This document shows, one piece after another, positions 42,224 to 56,402 of a stretch of 64,000 nucleotides of DNA. Within the stretch, counting starts at the first letter, position 1. Each line of letters starts with the position of its first letter. Source of the stretch: Hydrogenophaga borbori (GTDB lineage Bacteria > Pseudomonadota > Gammaproteobacteria > Burkholderiales > Burkholderiaceae_C). The stretch spans positions 620,001 through 684,000 of the forward strand of contig NZ_QVLS01000001.1 in NCBI RefSeq assembly GCF_003417535.1, written 5' to 3'. Both the position numbers and the translations under genes were made by a program. The notes under the pieces are model-generated. The model saw only the letters and a list, made by a program, of their open reading frames with translations. It searched no databases and was not told where the DNA came from.

Positions 42224-43318
42224 TCAGCCCAACGAGCGCAGCGGGTGCGCGTGCGCCGGCCAGGGCGAGACGAAGAACGCGGCCACCTGCTCGGGCGTGA
42301 CGTCCTCGATGCGCGCCGGGTTCCACTTCGGCGCGTGGTCCTTGTCGATGGCGAGCGCGCGCACGCCTTCCACCGTTTCGCTCGCCGCGCCCGGGCGCAG
42401 GTGGAAGCAGTGGCGCACCAGGTCGCGCTCCATGCGCAGGTCCTCGGCCAGGCCCACGCGGCGCGCGCGGCGGATCTGCTCCAGCACCACGTGCAGCATC
42501 AGCGGCGAGCGCTGGCGCAGCACCTGCAGCGTCTCCTTCGCCCACTCGCTGCCGCTGGCCCCCAGTGCGGCCACCATGGCGGACACCGAGCCCAGGCCGA
42601 AGACGGCGTTGACCTCGTCCACCGGCCAGGGCGCGGCGGGCGCCTGCGCCTGCAGGTGGCTTTCCACCCAGCGCTGCACGGCCTCGCCGTTCTCGAAGGG
42701 CGTGGCGCCCAGGCTGTCCCAGAGCTTGGGCAGGCGCTGCGATTCGATGTGGCCGTCGGCCAGGCCCGCGCTCAACGCCTCGCGGCCTTGCAGCATCCGG
42801 CCCGTGAGGCCCAGGTACTCGCCCAGGTGGCCCGCGCACCGGCTCAGGAAGTAGCCGCCGCCCACGTCGGGGAACAGGCCGATGTTGGTTTCGGGCATCG
42901 CCAGCTTGCTGCGCTCGGTCACCACGCGCAGGCTGGCGCCCTGGCTGATGCCCATGCCCCCGCCCATGCAGATGCCGTCCATGAAGGCGATGTAGGGCTT
43001 GGGGTAGGTGTGGATCAGGTGGTTGAGCGCGTACTCCTCGGTGAAGAAGTCCTCGAGCTCGGGGTTGCCGGCCAGCGCCGCCTGGTGGAAGAAGCGGATG
43101 TCGCCGCCCGCGCAAAAGGCGCCGAAGGGGCCCTCCTTGTTGACGCCGCGGATGGCCACGGCCAGCACCGCGGGGTCCTCGCGCCAGGCCAGCAGCGCGG
43201 CCGTGAGCCCGCGGATCATGCCCAGCGACAAGGCGTTCAGCGCCTTGGGACGGTTGAGCGTGATCAGGCCCACGCGGCCCTGCACTTCGGTGATCACGAG
43301 CGGTTCGGTCGAAGACAT
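42224..43318 (-). CDS. 3-Hydroxyisobutyryl-CoA hydrolase (enoyl-CoA hydratase/isomerase family)
   Basis: 364 residues with the ECH_2 domain. GAFCAGGDIRFF and GICMGGGMGISQGASLRVVT form the oxyanion-hole region. MPETNIGLFPDVGGGYFLSR is the hallmark of the hydrolase branch, with the conserved Glu and Asp. It releases 3-hydroxyisobutyrate in valine breakdown or acts on a related acyl-CoA. The length fits HIBCH better than a crotonase. It follows the EamA gene on the same strand by about 30 bases. Confidence 0.9.
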   Translation of the reverse strand: MSSTEPLVITEVQGRVGLITLNRPKALNALSLGMIRGLTAALLAWREDPAVLAVAIRGVNKEGPFGAFCAGGDIRFFHQAALAGNPELEDFFTEEYALNHLIHTYPKPYIAFMDGICMGGGMGISQGASLRVVTERSKLAMPETNIGLFPDVGGGYFLSRCAGHLGEYLGLTGRMLQGREALSAGLADGHIESQRLPKLWDSLGATPFENGEAVQRWVESHLQAQAPAAPWPVDEVNAVFGLGSVSAMVAALGASGSEWAKETLQVLRQRSPLMLHVVLEQIRRARRVGLAEDLRMERDLVRHCFHLRPGAASETVEGVRALAIDKDHAPKWNPARIEDVTPEQVAAFFVSPWPAHAHPLRSLG

Positions 43319-43348
43319 GCGGGTACTCCAGGCGGTGGTTGTTCTTCC

Positions 43349-44374
43349 TCAGGCGCCACGCGAGTCGCGGGCGTCGCGGGCGTCCAGGGTTTGTATGCGG
43401 GGCGTGCCGCTGCGCGAGCGCCAGCCCAGCAGCTCATTGGTGAGCAGCGCGCCGATGACCAGGCTGCCGCCGATCAGCACCTCGGCACCGGGCTCTTCTC
43501 CCGCACCCAGCCAGGCGAGCAGGATGCCGAAGATCACCTCCAACAGGGCCAGCAGCGACACCTCGGGCGCCTTGAGGGCGCGCGAGCAGACGACGACCAG
43601 CGCGCAGGGAATGGCGAGCTGCACCAGGCCCAGCAGCGCCAGCCAGGCGATGTCGCGGCCCGTGGCATCGAAGGGCAAGGCCATGGGCAGCGTGAACAAG
43701 GAAGAGATGAGCCCGCCGAGCAGCACCGAAGGCACGAGATCGATGTGCCGGCCCTGGGACTTGCCACGCTGCATCACCGTCCAGTTGATGGCGCCGGCAA
43801 TGGGCACGCACAGCGCCACCAGCGAGCCGATCACCAGCGCGCTGGTGTCGATGTCGGGCCGGGCAAAGGCCTGCAGGAACTGGCTGCCGTACATGTAGAC
43901 GATGCCCAGGCCCGCGACCACGATGGCGGCCCATGTCCGTGGCGCCAGCGTCTGACCGATGGTGAAGCGCGCCAGCAGCGCGGTGAACAGCGGCCCCGCC
44001 GCCATGATGACGAGTACGTTGGCCACGGTGGTGAAGGTCAGCGCCAGCATGAAGGCGGTGAACATCACGCTCCAGCACACACCGCTCATCCAGAATGCCC
44101 CGGACCCCGGCTGCATGCCCCAGTGGCGCTGCCATGGGCCCTGCCCTGGTTCGTCCTCGAGGCTGCCCGCCGCGCGGTCGGCCGAGCGCCACAGCGGCAG
44201 GATCACCAGCAGCGACAGCGCGGTGAAGGCGCTGCGCCAGAAGGTCACCTCGAAGCGAGCGGCCGATTCGAGCTGGCGCGCGACCACGCCGGCGATGGAC
44301 CACATCAGGGTCACCGCGACCATCAGGAAGACCGCCTGCGTGTGCGTCAGGCGGCTCAGCAGGTGGAAGGGCAT
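43349..44374 (-). CDS. EamA/DMT family permease
   Basis: 341 residues with ten predicted membrane helices forming two EamA repeats, e.g. AVFLMVAVTLMWSIAGVVAR at the start and PIAGAINWTVMQ opening the second half. The family exports amino acids, metabolites or drugs, and the substrate is not predictable. It starts seven bases downstream of typA and so may be read through from the translation operon. Confidence 0.9.
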   Translation of the reverse strand: MPFHLLSRLTHTQAVFLMVAVTLMWSIAGVVARQLESAARFEVTFWRSAFTALSLLVILPLWRSADRAAGSLEDEPGQGPWQRHWGMQPGSGAFWMSGVCWSVMFTAFMLALTFTTVANVLVIMAAGPLFTALLARFTIGQTLAPRTWAAIVVAGLGIVYMYGSQFLQAFARPDIDTSALVIGSLVALCVPIAGAINWTVMQRGKSQGRHIDLVPSVLLGGLISSLFTLPMALPFDATGRDIAWLALLGLVQLAIPCALVVVCSRALKAPEVSLLALLEVIFGILLAWLGAGEEPGAEVLIGGSLVIGALLTNELLGWRSRSGTPRIQTLDARDARDSRGA

Positions 44375-44381
44375 GGTCGGC

Positions 44382-46204
<1,823 letters not shown>

Positions 46205-46208
<4 letters not shown>

Positions 46209-47179
46209 GGTGCGGGTGCCTCGGTTTCGAGGATTTGCTGGATGTCGGTGGGGCTCAACAGGCGCCCCGGGATGAGTTCGCCGCCCTGGACGTGAGCGGT
46301 GCCCAGCAGGACGGTGGGCGTGGGGTCCGCGGGCGAAGGGCCGAAGACGGCCACGCGCTCGCGGTTGGGCCAGTCGCCGCGGCGGCGCACGCCGCTCAGG
46401 AAGCGCCCGGCATGCTCGGCGTCGAGCGCGATCCGTTCATGGCCCTCGAGCAGGGCCTCGACCGGCTTCAGGGCGCCCAGCCGCTCGGCTTCGCCCATCG
46501 CCTCGAGCGCGTCGAGCGTGACGGCGTCGGCCACGCCGAACGGCCCGGTGGCCACGCGGCGCAGCGCGATCAGGTGACCGCCGCAGCCCAAGGCCTCGCC
46601 GATGTCTTCGCCGAGCGTGCGGATGTAGGTGCCCTTGCTGCAGACCACGCGCAGGCGCAGCTGGGGGGCCTCGCCGTGCAGCTGCAGGTCGAGCAGCTCG
46701 ATCTCGTGGATGCGCACGCGGCGCGGCTCGCGCGCCACGGTTTCACCCTCGCGCGCGTACTCGTACAGGGCCTTGCCATCCTTCTTGAGCGCGCTGTGCA
46801 TGGGCGGCACCTGGTCGATCTCGCCCATGAAGCGGTCCAGCACCTCCACCACCTGGCCGGCGGAGCACGACACGGGACGGGTGTCGATGACCTCGCCCTC
46901 GGCGTCGGCCGTGCGCGTGCGCACGCCCAGTCGCACGGTGGTTTCGTAGGTCTTGTCGGCGTCCAGGTGCAGTTGGCTGAACTTGGTGGCCGCGCCAAAA
47001 CACAGCGGCAGAACGCCTGTGGCCAGGGGGTCGAGCGTGCCGGTGTGGCCCGCCTTTTCGGCGCGCAGCAGCCACTTGGCCTTCTGCAAGGCCTGGTTGC
47101 TGGACAGGCCCAGCGGTTTGTCGAGCAGCAGCACCCCATGCACGGGGCGCCGTTGCACCCTCGTGCGTTGGCGCTGCAT
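46205..47179 (-). CDS. truB: tRNA pseudouridine-55 synthase TruB
   Basis: 324 residues. The catalytic region is [20 protein letters not shown] with the active Asp, preceded by [40 protein letters not shown] is the conserved second motif. It makes pseudouridine 55 in the T-loop of tRNAs. The gene lies two bases after rbfA and overlaps typA by four, in the common infB-rbfA-truB order. Confidence 0.97.
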
Positions 47180-47181
47180 GG

Positions 47182-47556
47182 CTAGTCCTCGTTCTTGGAA
47201 CGCGAAGCCACCGCCTTGGAAATCAAGGCGTTCATGTCGGCCGCGCGCTCGGTGGTGCGGTCGAACACGAAATGCAGCGTGGGCACGGTGTGGATGTGCA
47301 GGCGCTTGAACAGCGCGTTGCGCAGGAAGCCCGCCGCGGCGTTGAGGCCTTCGGCGGTTTCCTCGGGGTTGCCGGTGAGCAAGCTGAAGAACACCTTGGC
47401 GTGCGCGTAGTCGGGCGTGACCTCGACCGCGTTGAGCGTGACCATGCCCACGCGCGGGTCCTTCAACTCGCGCGCGATCAGCTCGGCCAGATCGCGCTGG
47501 ATCTGGTCGGCCACGCGGTAACCGCGGTTGGGAACGGACGAGGCCTTGCGGGGCAT
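47182..47556 (-). CDS. rbfA: Ribosome-binding factor A
   Basis: 124 residues with a single KH-like fold: [40 protein letters not shown] and [20 protein letters not shown] are all RbfA motifs. RbfA helps mature the 5' end of 16S rRNA and the 30S subunit. The gene sits 27 bases after infB and directly before truB. Confidence 0.96.
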   Translation of the reverse strand: MPRKASSVPNRGYRVADQIQRDLAELIARELKDPRVGMVTLNAVEVTPDYAHAKVFFSLLTGNPEETAEGLNAAAGFLRNALFKRLHIHTVPTLHFVFDRTTERAADMNALISKAVASRSKNED

Positions 47557-47583
47557 GGTGTGTCTCTGGCTGGCTCGGGTGGA

Positions 47584-50439
<2,856 letters not shown>

Positions 50440-50469
50440 GTGTTCTGTGCTCCGTGGGCCTCCGGGTGA

Positions 50470-51969
50470 TCAAGACTGGGACTGCGTTTCGTCACCGGTG
50501 AACCAGTGCGCGCGCGCCTGCATGATCAGCTCGGTGGCTTGCGCTTCCGACTGGCCCGTGATCTCGGTGAGTTCGTCCGTCGCGAGATCGGCCAGGTCGT
50601 CGCGGGTGTGGATGCCGGCCTCGGCCAGCTTGGCGATCAGCTCGGGCGTGAGGCCGTTCAGGTCGCGCAGGTCCTGCGAGACTTCCTCGACGCTTTCCTC
50701 GCGGGCGATCTCCATGGTCAGCAGCGCGTCCTTGGCGCGGGTGCGCAGCTCGTTGACCGTGTCTTCGTCGAAGGACTCGATCTCCAGCATCTCCTGCAGC
50801 GGCACGTAGGCCACTTCTTCGAGGCTGGTGAAACCCTCCTCGATCAGGATGTCGGCGATCTCCTGGTCCACGTCCAACTTGGACATGAACAGCGTGCGGA
50901 TCGAGCTGGCCTCCTCGGCCTGCTTCTGGGCCGATTCGTCGGCCGTCATGATGTTGATGCGCCAGCCGGTGAGCTCGCTGGCCAGGCGCACGTTCTGCCC
51001 GCCGCGGCCGATGGCGATGGCCAGGTTCTCTTCGTCCACCACCACGTCCATGGCGTGGCGCTCTTCGTCGACCACGATGGAGACCACGTTGGCCGGCGCC
51101 AGCGCGCCGATCACGAACTGTGCCGGGTCTTCGGACCACAGCACGATGTCCACGCGCTCACCCGCGAGTTCGTTGGTGACCGCATTGACGCGCGAACCGC
51201 GCACGCCCACGCAGGTGCCGATGGGATCGATGCGCTTGTCGAAGCTGTGCACGGCGATCTTGGCGCGCGAGCCGGCGTCGCGGGCGCACTTCTTGATCTC
51301 CAGCAGGCCCTGCTCGATCTCGGGCACTTCCTGGCGGAACAGCTCGATCATGAACTCGGGTGCCGAGCGCGACAGCAGGATGGGCGCGCCGCGCAGCGTG
51401 AGGTCGACCTCCATGATCATGGCGCGCACGCGGTCGCCGGTGCGGAAGTTCTCCTTGGGGATCATCTCGCCGCGCTTGAGGCGGCCTTCCACGCGGCCGC
51501 TCTCGACGATGAGGTCGCCCTTGTCCATGCGCTTGACGGTGCCGACGAAGATCTTGTCGCCGCGCGACATGAAATCGTTGAGCAGCATCTCGCGCTCGGC
51601 GTCGCGGATCTTCTGCAGGATGACCTGTTTGGCGGCCATGGCGCCGATGCGGCCGATGGGCACGCTTTCCACCGGTTTTTCGATGTAGTCGCCCTCTTCG
51701 ATGTCGGCGATCTCGTCGCGCGCGTCGGACAGCATTTCCTCGGCGTCGGGGTTCTGCAGGCCGGCCTCGTCAGGCACCACCAGCCAGCGGCGGAAGGTTT
51801 CGTAGGCGCCCGTGTCCGGGTCCATCGCCACGCGGATGTCGACCTCGCCCTTGTAGAGCTTCTTGGTGGCCGAGGCCAGCGCCTGCTCGACCGCGCCGAG
51901 CACCACGTCGCGCTCGACGTTCTTCTCGCGCGAGATGGCATCGATCAGCATCAACATTTCGCGGTTCAT
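50470..51969 (-). CDS. nusA: Transcription termination/antitermination factor NusA
   Basis: 499 residues. An N-terminal RNA polymerase-binding domain precedes an S1 domain (about 135-200, [20 protein letters not shown]) and two KH domains with [19 protein letters not shown] and [19 protein letters not shown]. Two C-terminal acidic helix-hairpin repeats end the protein. It controls pausing, termination and rRNA antitermination. It lies between rimP and infB, with gaps of 37 and 30 bases. Confidence 0.97.
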   Translation of the reverse strand: MNREMLMLIDAISREKNVERDVVLGAVEQALASATKKLYKGEVDIRVAMDPDTGAYETFRRWLVVPDEAGLQNPDAEEMLSDARDEIADIEEGDYIEKPVESVPIGRIGAMAAKQVILQKIRDAEREMLLNDFMSRGDKIFVGTVKRMDKGDLIVESGRVEGRLKRGEMIPKENFRTGDRVRAMIMEVDLTLRGAPILLSRSAPEFMIELFRQEVPEIEQGLLEIKKCARDAGSRAKIAVHSFDKRIDPIGTCVGVRGSRVNAVTNELAGERVDIVLWSEDPAQFVIGALAPANVVSIVVDEERHAMDVVVDEENLAIAIGRGGQNVRLASELTGWRINIMTADESAQKQAEEASSIRTLFMSKLDVDQEIADILIEEGFTSLEEVAYVPLQEMLEIESFDEDTVNELRTRAKDALLTMEIAREESVEEVSQDLRDLNGLTPELIAKLAEAGIHTRDDLADLATDELTEITGQSEAQATELIMQARAHWFTGDETQSQS

Positions 51970-52006
51970 CGTTCAGCCCACCTTTCCAATCCAATACGGT
52001 CCGTTG

Positions 52007-52606
52007 TTATGTTCTGTCGGCCGGCTCGGCGCCCGCCTCGCCGGCAGTGCCCCGGCCCTTGAAGTTAACGATCGGCGCCAGCCGCGCCTGAGCGATTTCG
52101 TCGAGCGTGAAGCCCAGCGCCTGCAGCGGTGCGGGCTCGCGCTTCTTGCTCACGCGCTGGCCCGGCTTCACCGGCGGCTCGTCGCTCCAGACGATCTGCC
52201 AGCGCCCGTCGGCGGCGCGCTCCAGCGTGCCGCGGAATTTCTTGCGATTGGCCGACACGGCGCCATTGGCGCCCAGCGGCGCCTTGAGCGTGATGTCGAT
52301 CACCTGGCCTTCGAAGCGCAGGAAGTCGTTCTCATGGCGCAGCGGGCGGTCGATGCCCGGCGAGCCGACTTCCAGGCGCCGGTAGTCCGTGCCCTCGACC
52401 TCCAGCGCGTACTGCATCTGGCGGGTGATGCGCTCGCAGTCCTCCACCGTGACGAAGCGCTCGGGCGGGCGGGGCTGGCCGTCGGCGGGAGGCTGCCAGG
52501 GCCAGTCCACCGTGACGCGCAGCAGGCCGCCGGCGGACCGTTCCAGGTCCACCAGGTCGAAGCCCAGCGCGGTGACGGTTTGCGCGACGGTGTCTTGCCA
52601 GCCCAT
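52007..52606 (-). CDS. rimP: Ribosome maturation factor RimP
   Basis: 199 residues. DLVDLERSAGGLLRVTVDWP, then VTVEDCERITRQMQYALEVE and LEVGSPGIDRPLRHENDF are the conserved RimP signatures. RimP supports 30S assembly by aiding S12 and S19 incorporation. Compared with typical RimP (about 150-170 residues) it has an insert of about 15 residues after VTVDWP and a C-terminal tail. It is the first gene of the operon, with a GC hairpin just upstream. Confidence 0.95.
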   Translation of the reverse strand: MGWQDTVAQTVTALGFDLVDLERSAGGLLRVTVDWPWQPPADGQPRPPERFVTVEDCERITRQMQYALEVEGTDYRRLEVGSPGIDRPLRHENDFLRFEGQVIDITLKAPLGANGAVSANRKKFRGTLERAADGRWQIVWSDEPPVKPGQRVSKKREPAPLQALGFTLDEIAQARLAPIVNFKGRGTAGEAGAEPADRT

Positions 52607-52641
52607 GGTTGAAATGCATCAGGCCGGCATCGGTTTCCCGC

Positions 52642-52663
52642 CCGGCCAAAAAAAAAGGGCCGG
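52642..52663 (-). promoter_or_regulatory. GC hairpin in the rimP-nusA leader
   Basis: CCGGCC (52642-52647) and GGCCGG (52658-52663) flank a run of nine A, seen as nine T in the rimP transcript direction. This stem-loop lies between DUF2788 and rimP in the untranslated leader. Unlike a normal terminator, its T-run sits in the loop, so an attenuation or spacer role is only a guess. Confidence 0.4.
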
Positions 52664-52738
52664 TAAGTACCCGCCCAATTGGTCGTGAAGCGCGCATTGT
52701 AGCGCGCCAAACCTGGCCTAGCAAGCTGCGAGCCAGGC

Positions 52739-52963
52739 TCAGATGCCCAGCAGCCACTGGATCAGGCTCTTGGCCAGAAAACCCAGCATGCCGAAGGACA
52801 GCACCATGAACAGCACGAAGGTGCCGAAGCGCCCGGCCTTGGACTCCCGGGCCAGGTTGAACACGATGAACAGCATGTAGAGGATGAAGGCGCCGATGCC
52901 CACGGTCATGCCGAACTGGGCGATCTGCGCCTCGGTAAAGCCCCACAGGGTGCCGGTGGCCAT
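52739..52963 (-). CDS. DUF2788 family small membrane protein
   Basis: 74 residues with two membrane helices (about 17-37 and 45-70) around the loop FNLARESKAGRFGT. It is recognisable as the DUF2788 family by EAQIAQFGMTVGIGAFILYM and FGMLGFLAKSLIQWLLG. Function is unknown. It follows the DUF2189 gene by six bases, so both are probably on one transcript ending near the rimP leader. Confidence 0.85.
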   Translation of the reverse strand: MATGTLWGFTEAQIAQFGMTVGIGAFILYMLFIVFNLARESKAGRFGTFVLFMVLSFGMLGFLAKSLIQWLLGI

Positions 52964-52969
52964 GGCGCC

Positions 52970-53716
52970 TCAACGCTCCGCGTCGGCCAGCAACTCGCGC
53001 CCCGCGTGCCAGCTGGCGTGCGCCAGCCAGGGGATCGCCACCACCAGCCCGAGCATGGCCAGCCCCATGCCCAGGGCCACCAGGGCCGCGATCAGCACCG
53101 CCCACAGGGTGAGCGTGAGCGGGTGGCTGGCCACGGCGCGCCAGCTGGCGCCCACGGCGGTGTGCACCGGCACGGGCCGGGCCACCAGCATGGGCAGGGC
53201 CACCACGGTGCTGGCATAGACCGGCGCCGCCAGCAGCGCGCCCTGCAGCAGCCAGACCTCGAACAGCCCCGGCTCGGGCGCCAGCACCACGTAACGCAGG
53301 AAATCCAGGGGCTTTTCGATCGGCACCGGCGAGGCCAGGGTGATCAGCCCGGCCGAGGTGAGCACCCAGCCGGTGCCGGCCAGGGCCAGCAGCAGGCCGA
53401 AGCGCACCAGCCGCCCGTCGCCCGAGCGCCACAGGCCCAGCACCTCGGACAGCGGCGCGCGGCGCCCGGCCGCCAGGGCCTGGCTGACCACGTACAGGCC
53501 AGTGGCCAGGATGGGCGCGACGATCAGGAAGCCCGAGAACGCCCCCGCCAGCAACCAGAAGCGGTCGCGCGCCAGGGTCAGCAGCAGCAGGCCGAAGCCG
53601 GCGATCAGCGCGCCGTGCAGCAGGCCCGGCAGCGGCTGGGCCCACAGGTCGCGCCAGCCCAGGGCCAGCCAGCGCAGGCAGGAACGGGGGGTGATGGGCG
53701 GGATCGTCTCGGCCAT
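52970..53716 (-). CDS. DUF2189 family membrane protein
   Basis: 248 residues with about six membrane helices. LRWLALGWRDLWAQPLPGLL at the N-terminus and AGAFSGFLIVAPILATGLY are typical of DUF2189, often found near respiratory genes. The role is unknown. It starts at ATG 53716, 50 bases after yejF ends on the same strand. Confidence 0.88.
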   Translation of the reverse strand: MAETIPPITPRSCLRWLALGWRDLWAQPLPGLLHGALIAGFGLLLLTLARDRFWLLAGAFSGFLIVAPILATGLYVVSQALAAGRRAPLSEVLGLWRSGDGRLVRFGLLLALAGTGWVLTSAGLITLASPVPIEKPLDFLRYVVLAPEPGLFEVWLLQGALLAAPVYASTVVALPMLVARPVPVHTAVGASWRAVASHPLTLTLWAVLIAALVALGMGLAMLGLVVAIPWLAHASWHAGRELLADAER

Positions 53717-53766
53717 GGCGTGCGGGCGATTCTGGGCTGAGGGCGCCGGCGCGGCACTGACCTGGA

Positions 53767-55371
53767 TCAAGCCGCGGCCTGAACCAGCAGGCGCGTATAG
53801 GGGTGAGCGGGCGCGGCCAGCACCTGCAGCGCGGGGCCGCGCTCGACGATGGCGCCGTCCTTCATGACGATGACCTCGTGCGCCATGGCGCGGATCACGT
53901 CCACGTCGTGCGTGATCAGCAGGAAGCTCAGGCCCCGGTCGCGCTGCAGACGCTGCAGCAGGGCCAGCACCTGTTTCTGCACGGTCACGTCGAGCGCGCT
54001 GGTGGGCTCGTCGAGCACCAGCAGCTGCGGCTCCACGATGAGCGCGCGCGCGATGGCCAGGCGCTGGCGCTGGCCGCCGGAGAACTCGTGCGGGTAGCGC
54101 TGCAGCCAATCGGCGCCGCGCTGCGGGTCATCGACCAGCCCCACCTCGGCGAGCAGCGCGCTCACGCGCTCCCGGCGCGCGGCGGCCGACAGGTCCGGCC
54201 GGTGCACCGCCAGCCCCTCGCCCACGATCTGCTCGATGGTCAGGCGCGGCGAGAGCGAGGAGAACGGGTCCTGGAACACCACCTGCACGCGCTGGCGCAG
54301 CTCACGCAGGCGCTTGTCGCGCCTGGCCTCGGCCCACCCGCTGCCGGTCACGTCCAGCCGGCCCTCGAACGGCAGCAGGCCCAGCGCGGCCAGGGCCAGG
54401 GTGCTCTTGCCCGAGCCCGATTCGCCGATCACCCCGAGGGTGCCGCCCGCCGGCACGGCCAGGTCGGCGCCCTGCACCGCCGTGAACGCCCCCTTGCGGA
54501 ACCAGCCTTTGAAGCCTGGCAGGGGCACGGGATAGCTCACGCGCAGGCCCTCGGCGCGCATCACCGGCGCGGCGCCGGCCGGGGGCTCGACCACGGCGCG
54601 CTCGGGCTGGCTGGCCAGCAGCTTGCGGGTGTAGGCGTGCTGCGGGCGCTGAAACACCTCGGCCACGCTGCCCTGCTCCACCAGCTGGCCCTTCTCCATC
54701 ACCGCCACGCGGTCGGCGAAGCGGCGCACCAGGTGCAGGTCGTGCGTGATGAGCAGCACCGCCATGCCGTGCTGGCGCTGCAGGTCCGACAGCAGCGCCA
54801 GTATCTGGCCGCGCAGGCTCACATCCAGCGCGGTGGTGGGTTCGTCGGCGATCAGCAGCCTGGGCCGGCTGGCCAGGGCCATGGCGATCATGGCGCGCTG
54901 GCGCTGGCCGCCGCTGAGCTGGTGCGGGAAGGCGTCGACCCGGCGCTCGGGCTCGGGAATACCGGTGGACGCCAGCAGCTCCACCGCCCCGGCCCGCGCC
55001 TGGCGCGGCGTCAGGCCGCGCTTGAGCTGCAGCACCTCGCCGATCTGGTTGCCCACGCTGTAGAGCGGGTTGAGCGCGGTCATGGGCTCCTGGAAGATGA
55101 CCGCCACCTCGTCGCCGCGCACCCCGCGCAGCTCGCGCTCGCCCAGGGCCAGCAGGTCGCGCCCGCCCAACAGGGCCCGGCCCGAGACCTCGGCGTTGAC
55201 CACCAGCCTGAGCAGCGACAGCGCCGACACCGTCTTGCCCGAACCCGACTCACCCACCAGCGCGAGCTTCTCGCCCTCGGCGATGGTGAAGCCGACGCCG
55301 TGCACCACCGGCTGGCCGCCGAAGGCGATGCGCAGGTCCTGCACGTCCAGCAGTGCCGGTCGTTCGCTCAT
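53767..55371 (-). CDS. yejF: Peptide ABC transporter ATP-binding protein YejF (fused double ATPase)
   Basis: 534 residues with two full ABC domains. The first has LVGESGSGKTVSALSLL, LSGGQRQRAMIAMAL and LLIADEPTTALD. The second has VIGESGSGKSTLALAALGLL, FSGGQRQRLAIARAL and LLVLDEPTSALD. It energises YejB and YejE for uptake of oligopeptides or microcin C-like compounds. Start and yejE stop overlap as ATGA. Confidence 0.95.
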   Translation of the reverse strand: MSERPALLDVQDLRIAFGGQPVVHGVGFTIAEGEKLALVGESGSGKTVSALSLLRLVVNAEVSGRALLGGRDLLALGERELRGVRGDEVAVIFQEPMTALNPLYSVGNQIGEVLQLKRGLTPRQARAGAVELLASTGIPEPERRVDAFPHQLSGGQRQRAMIAMALASRPRLLIADEPTTALDVSLRGQILALLSDLQRQHGMAVLLITHDLHLVRRFADRVAVMEKGQLVEQGSVAEVFQRPQHAYTRKLLASQPERAVVEPPAGAAPVMRAEGLRVSYPVPLPGFKGWFRKGAFTAVQGADLAVPAGGTLGVIGESGSGKSTLALAALGLLPFEGRLDVTGSGWAEARRDKRLRELRQRVQVVFQDPFSSLSPRLTIEQIVGEGLAVHRPDLSAAARRERVSALLAEVGLVDDPQRGADWLQRYPHEFSGGQRQRLAIARALIVEPQLLVLDEPTSALDVTVQKQVLALLQRLQRDRGLSFLLITHDVDVIRAMAHEVIVMKDGAIVERGPALQVLAAPAHPYTRLLVQAAA

Positions 55372-56402
55372 CGGTCGGCCTTTCGGGGATCCAGCGCGTC
55401 GCGCAGCGCGTCGCCCATGAAGGTGAGCAGCAGCAGGGTGAGCACCAGCACGCCGAAGGTGGACAGCGAGATCCACCAGGCGTCGATGTTGTTCTTGCCC
55501 TGGCTCAGCAGTTCGCCCAGCGAGGGCGTGCCGGGCGGTACACCCAGGCCCAGGAAGTCCAGCGAGGTGAGCGCCAGGATGGCCGCGCTCATGCGGAAAG
55601 GCAGGAAGGTCACCACCGGCGTCAGACTGTTGGGCAGGATGTGGCGCCACATGATCTGCACATTGCTCAGGCCCATGGCGCGCGCGGCGCGCACGTAGTC
55701 GAGCTGGCGGTTGCGCAGGAACTCGGCGCGCACGTAGTCGGACAGGCCCATCCAGCCGAACAGGCTCAGCAGGACCAGCAGCAGGCCCACGCTGGGCGCG
55801 AACACAGCCGAGAAAATGATGAGCAGGTACAGCTCGGGCATGGCGCCCCAGATTTCGATGAAACGCTGGAAGGCCAGGTCCGTCTTGCCGCCGAAGAAGC
55901 CCTGGATGGCGCCGGTGAGCACGCCCAGCAGCACACCGATGACCGTGAGCGCCAGCGCGAACAGCACGCTCACGCGAAAGCCGTAGATGAGCTGGGCCAG
56001 CAGGTCGCGGCCGCGGTCGTCGGTGCCCAGCCAGTTGGCGGCGCTGGGTCCCGAGGGGTTGGGCTTCTCGGCGAAGTAATTGATGGTTTGCGAGCCGTAG
56101 GGATTGGGCGCGTAGAGGGCCCAGTTGCCGCCCCGGGTGATCTGCTCGCGGATGAACGGGTCGAGGTAGTCGGCGGCGGTCTGGAAGTCGCCGCCGAACA
56201 CGGTCTCGGGCAGGTCCTGCACGATGGGGAAATAGGTCTTGCCCTCGTAGCGCACGACCAGCGGCCGGTCGTTGGACAGCACCTCGGCGAACAGGCTGGC
56301 CACCACCAATGCGCCAAACAGCAGCAGGCTCCAGTAGCCCAGGCGGTTGCGCCTGAAGCGCTGCCAGGCGCGCCGGCCGGGGCTCAAGGAAACCGCTGCC
56401 AT
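55368..56402 (-). CDS. yejE: Peptide ABC transporter permease YejE
   Basis: 344 residues. An N-terminal segment with one membrane helix and a long periplasmic loop (NYFAEKPNPSGPSAANWLGT) is typical of YejE. The OppC-like domain carries the coupling region YVRAARAMGLSNVQIMWRHI. It pairs with YejB, whose stop overlaps its start by one base (TGATG at 56400-56404), an arrangement that favours equal expression. Confidence 0.94.
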   Translation of the reverse strand: MAAVSLSPGRRAWQRFRRNRLGYWSLLLFGALVVASLFAEVLSNDRPLVVRYEGKTYFPIVQDLPETVFGGDFQTAADYLDPFIREQITRGGNWALYAPNPYGSQTINYFAEKPNPSGPSAANWLGTDDRGRDLLAQLIYGFRVSVLFALALTVIGVLLGVLTGAIQGFFGGKTDLAFQRFIEIWGAMPELYLLIIFSAVFAPSVGLLLVLLSLFGWMGLSDYVRAEFLRNRQLDYVRAARAMGLSNVQIMWRHILPNSLTPVVTFLPFRMSAAILALTSLDFLGLGVPPGTPSLGELLSQGKNNIDAWWISLSTFGVLVLTLLLLTFMGDALRDALDPRKADR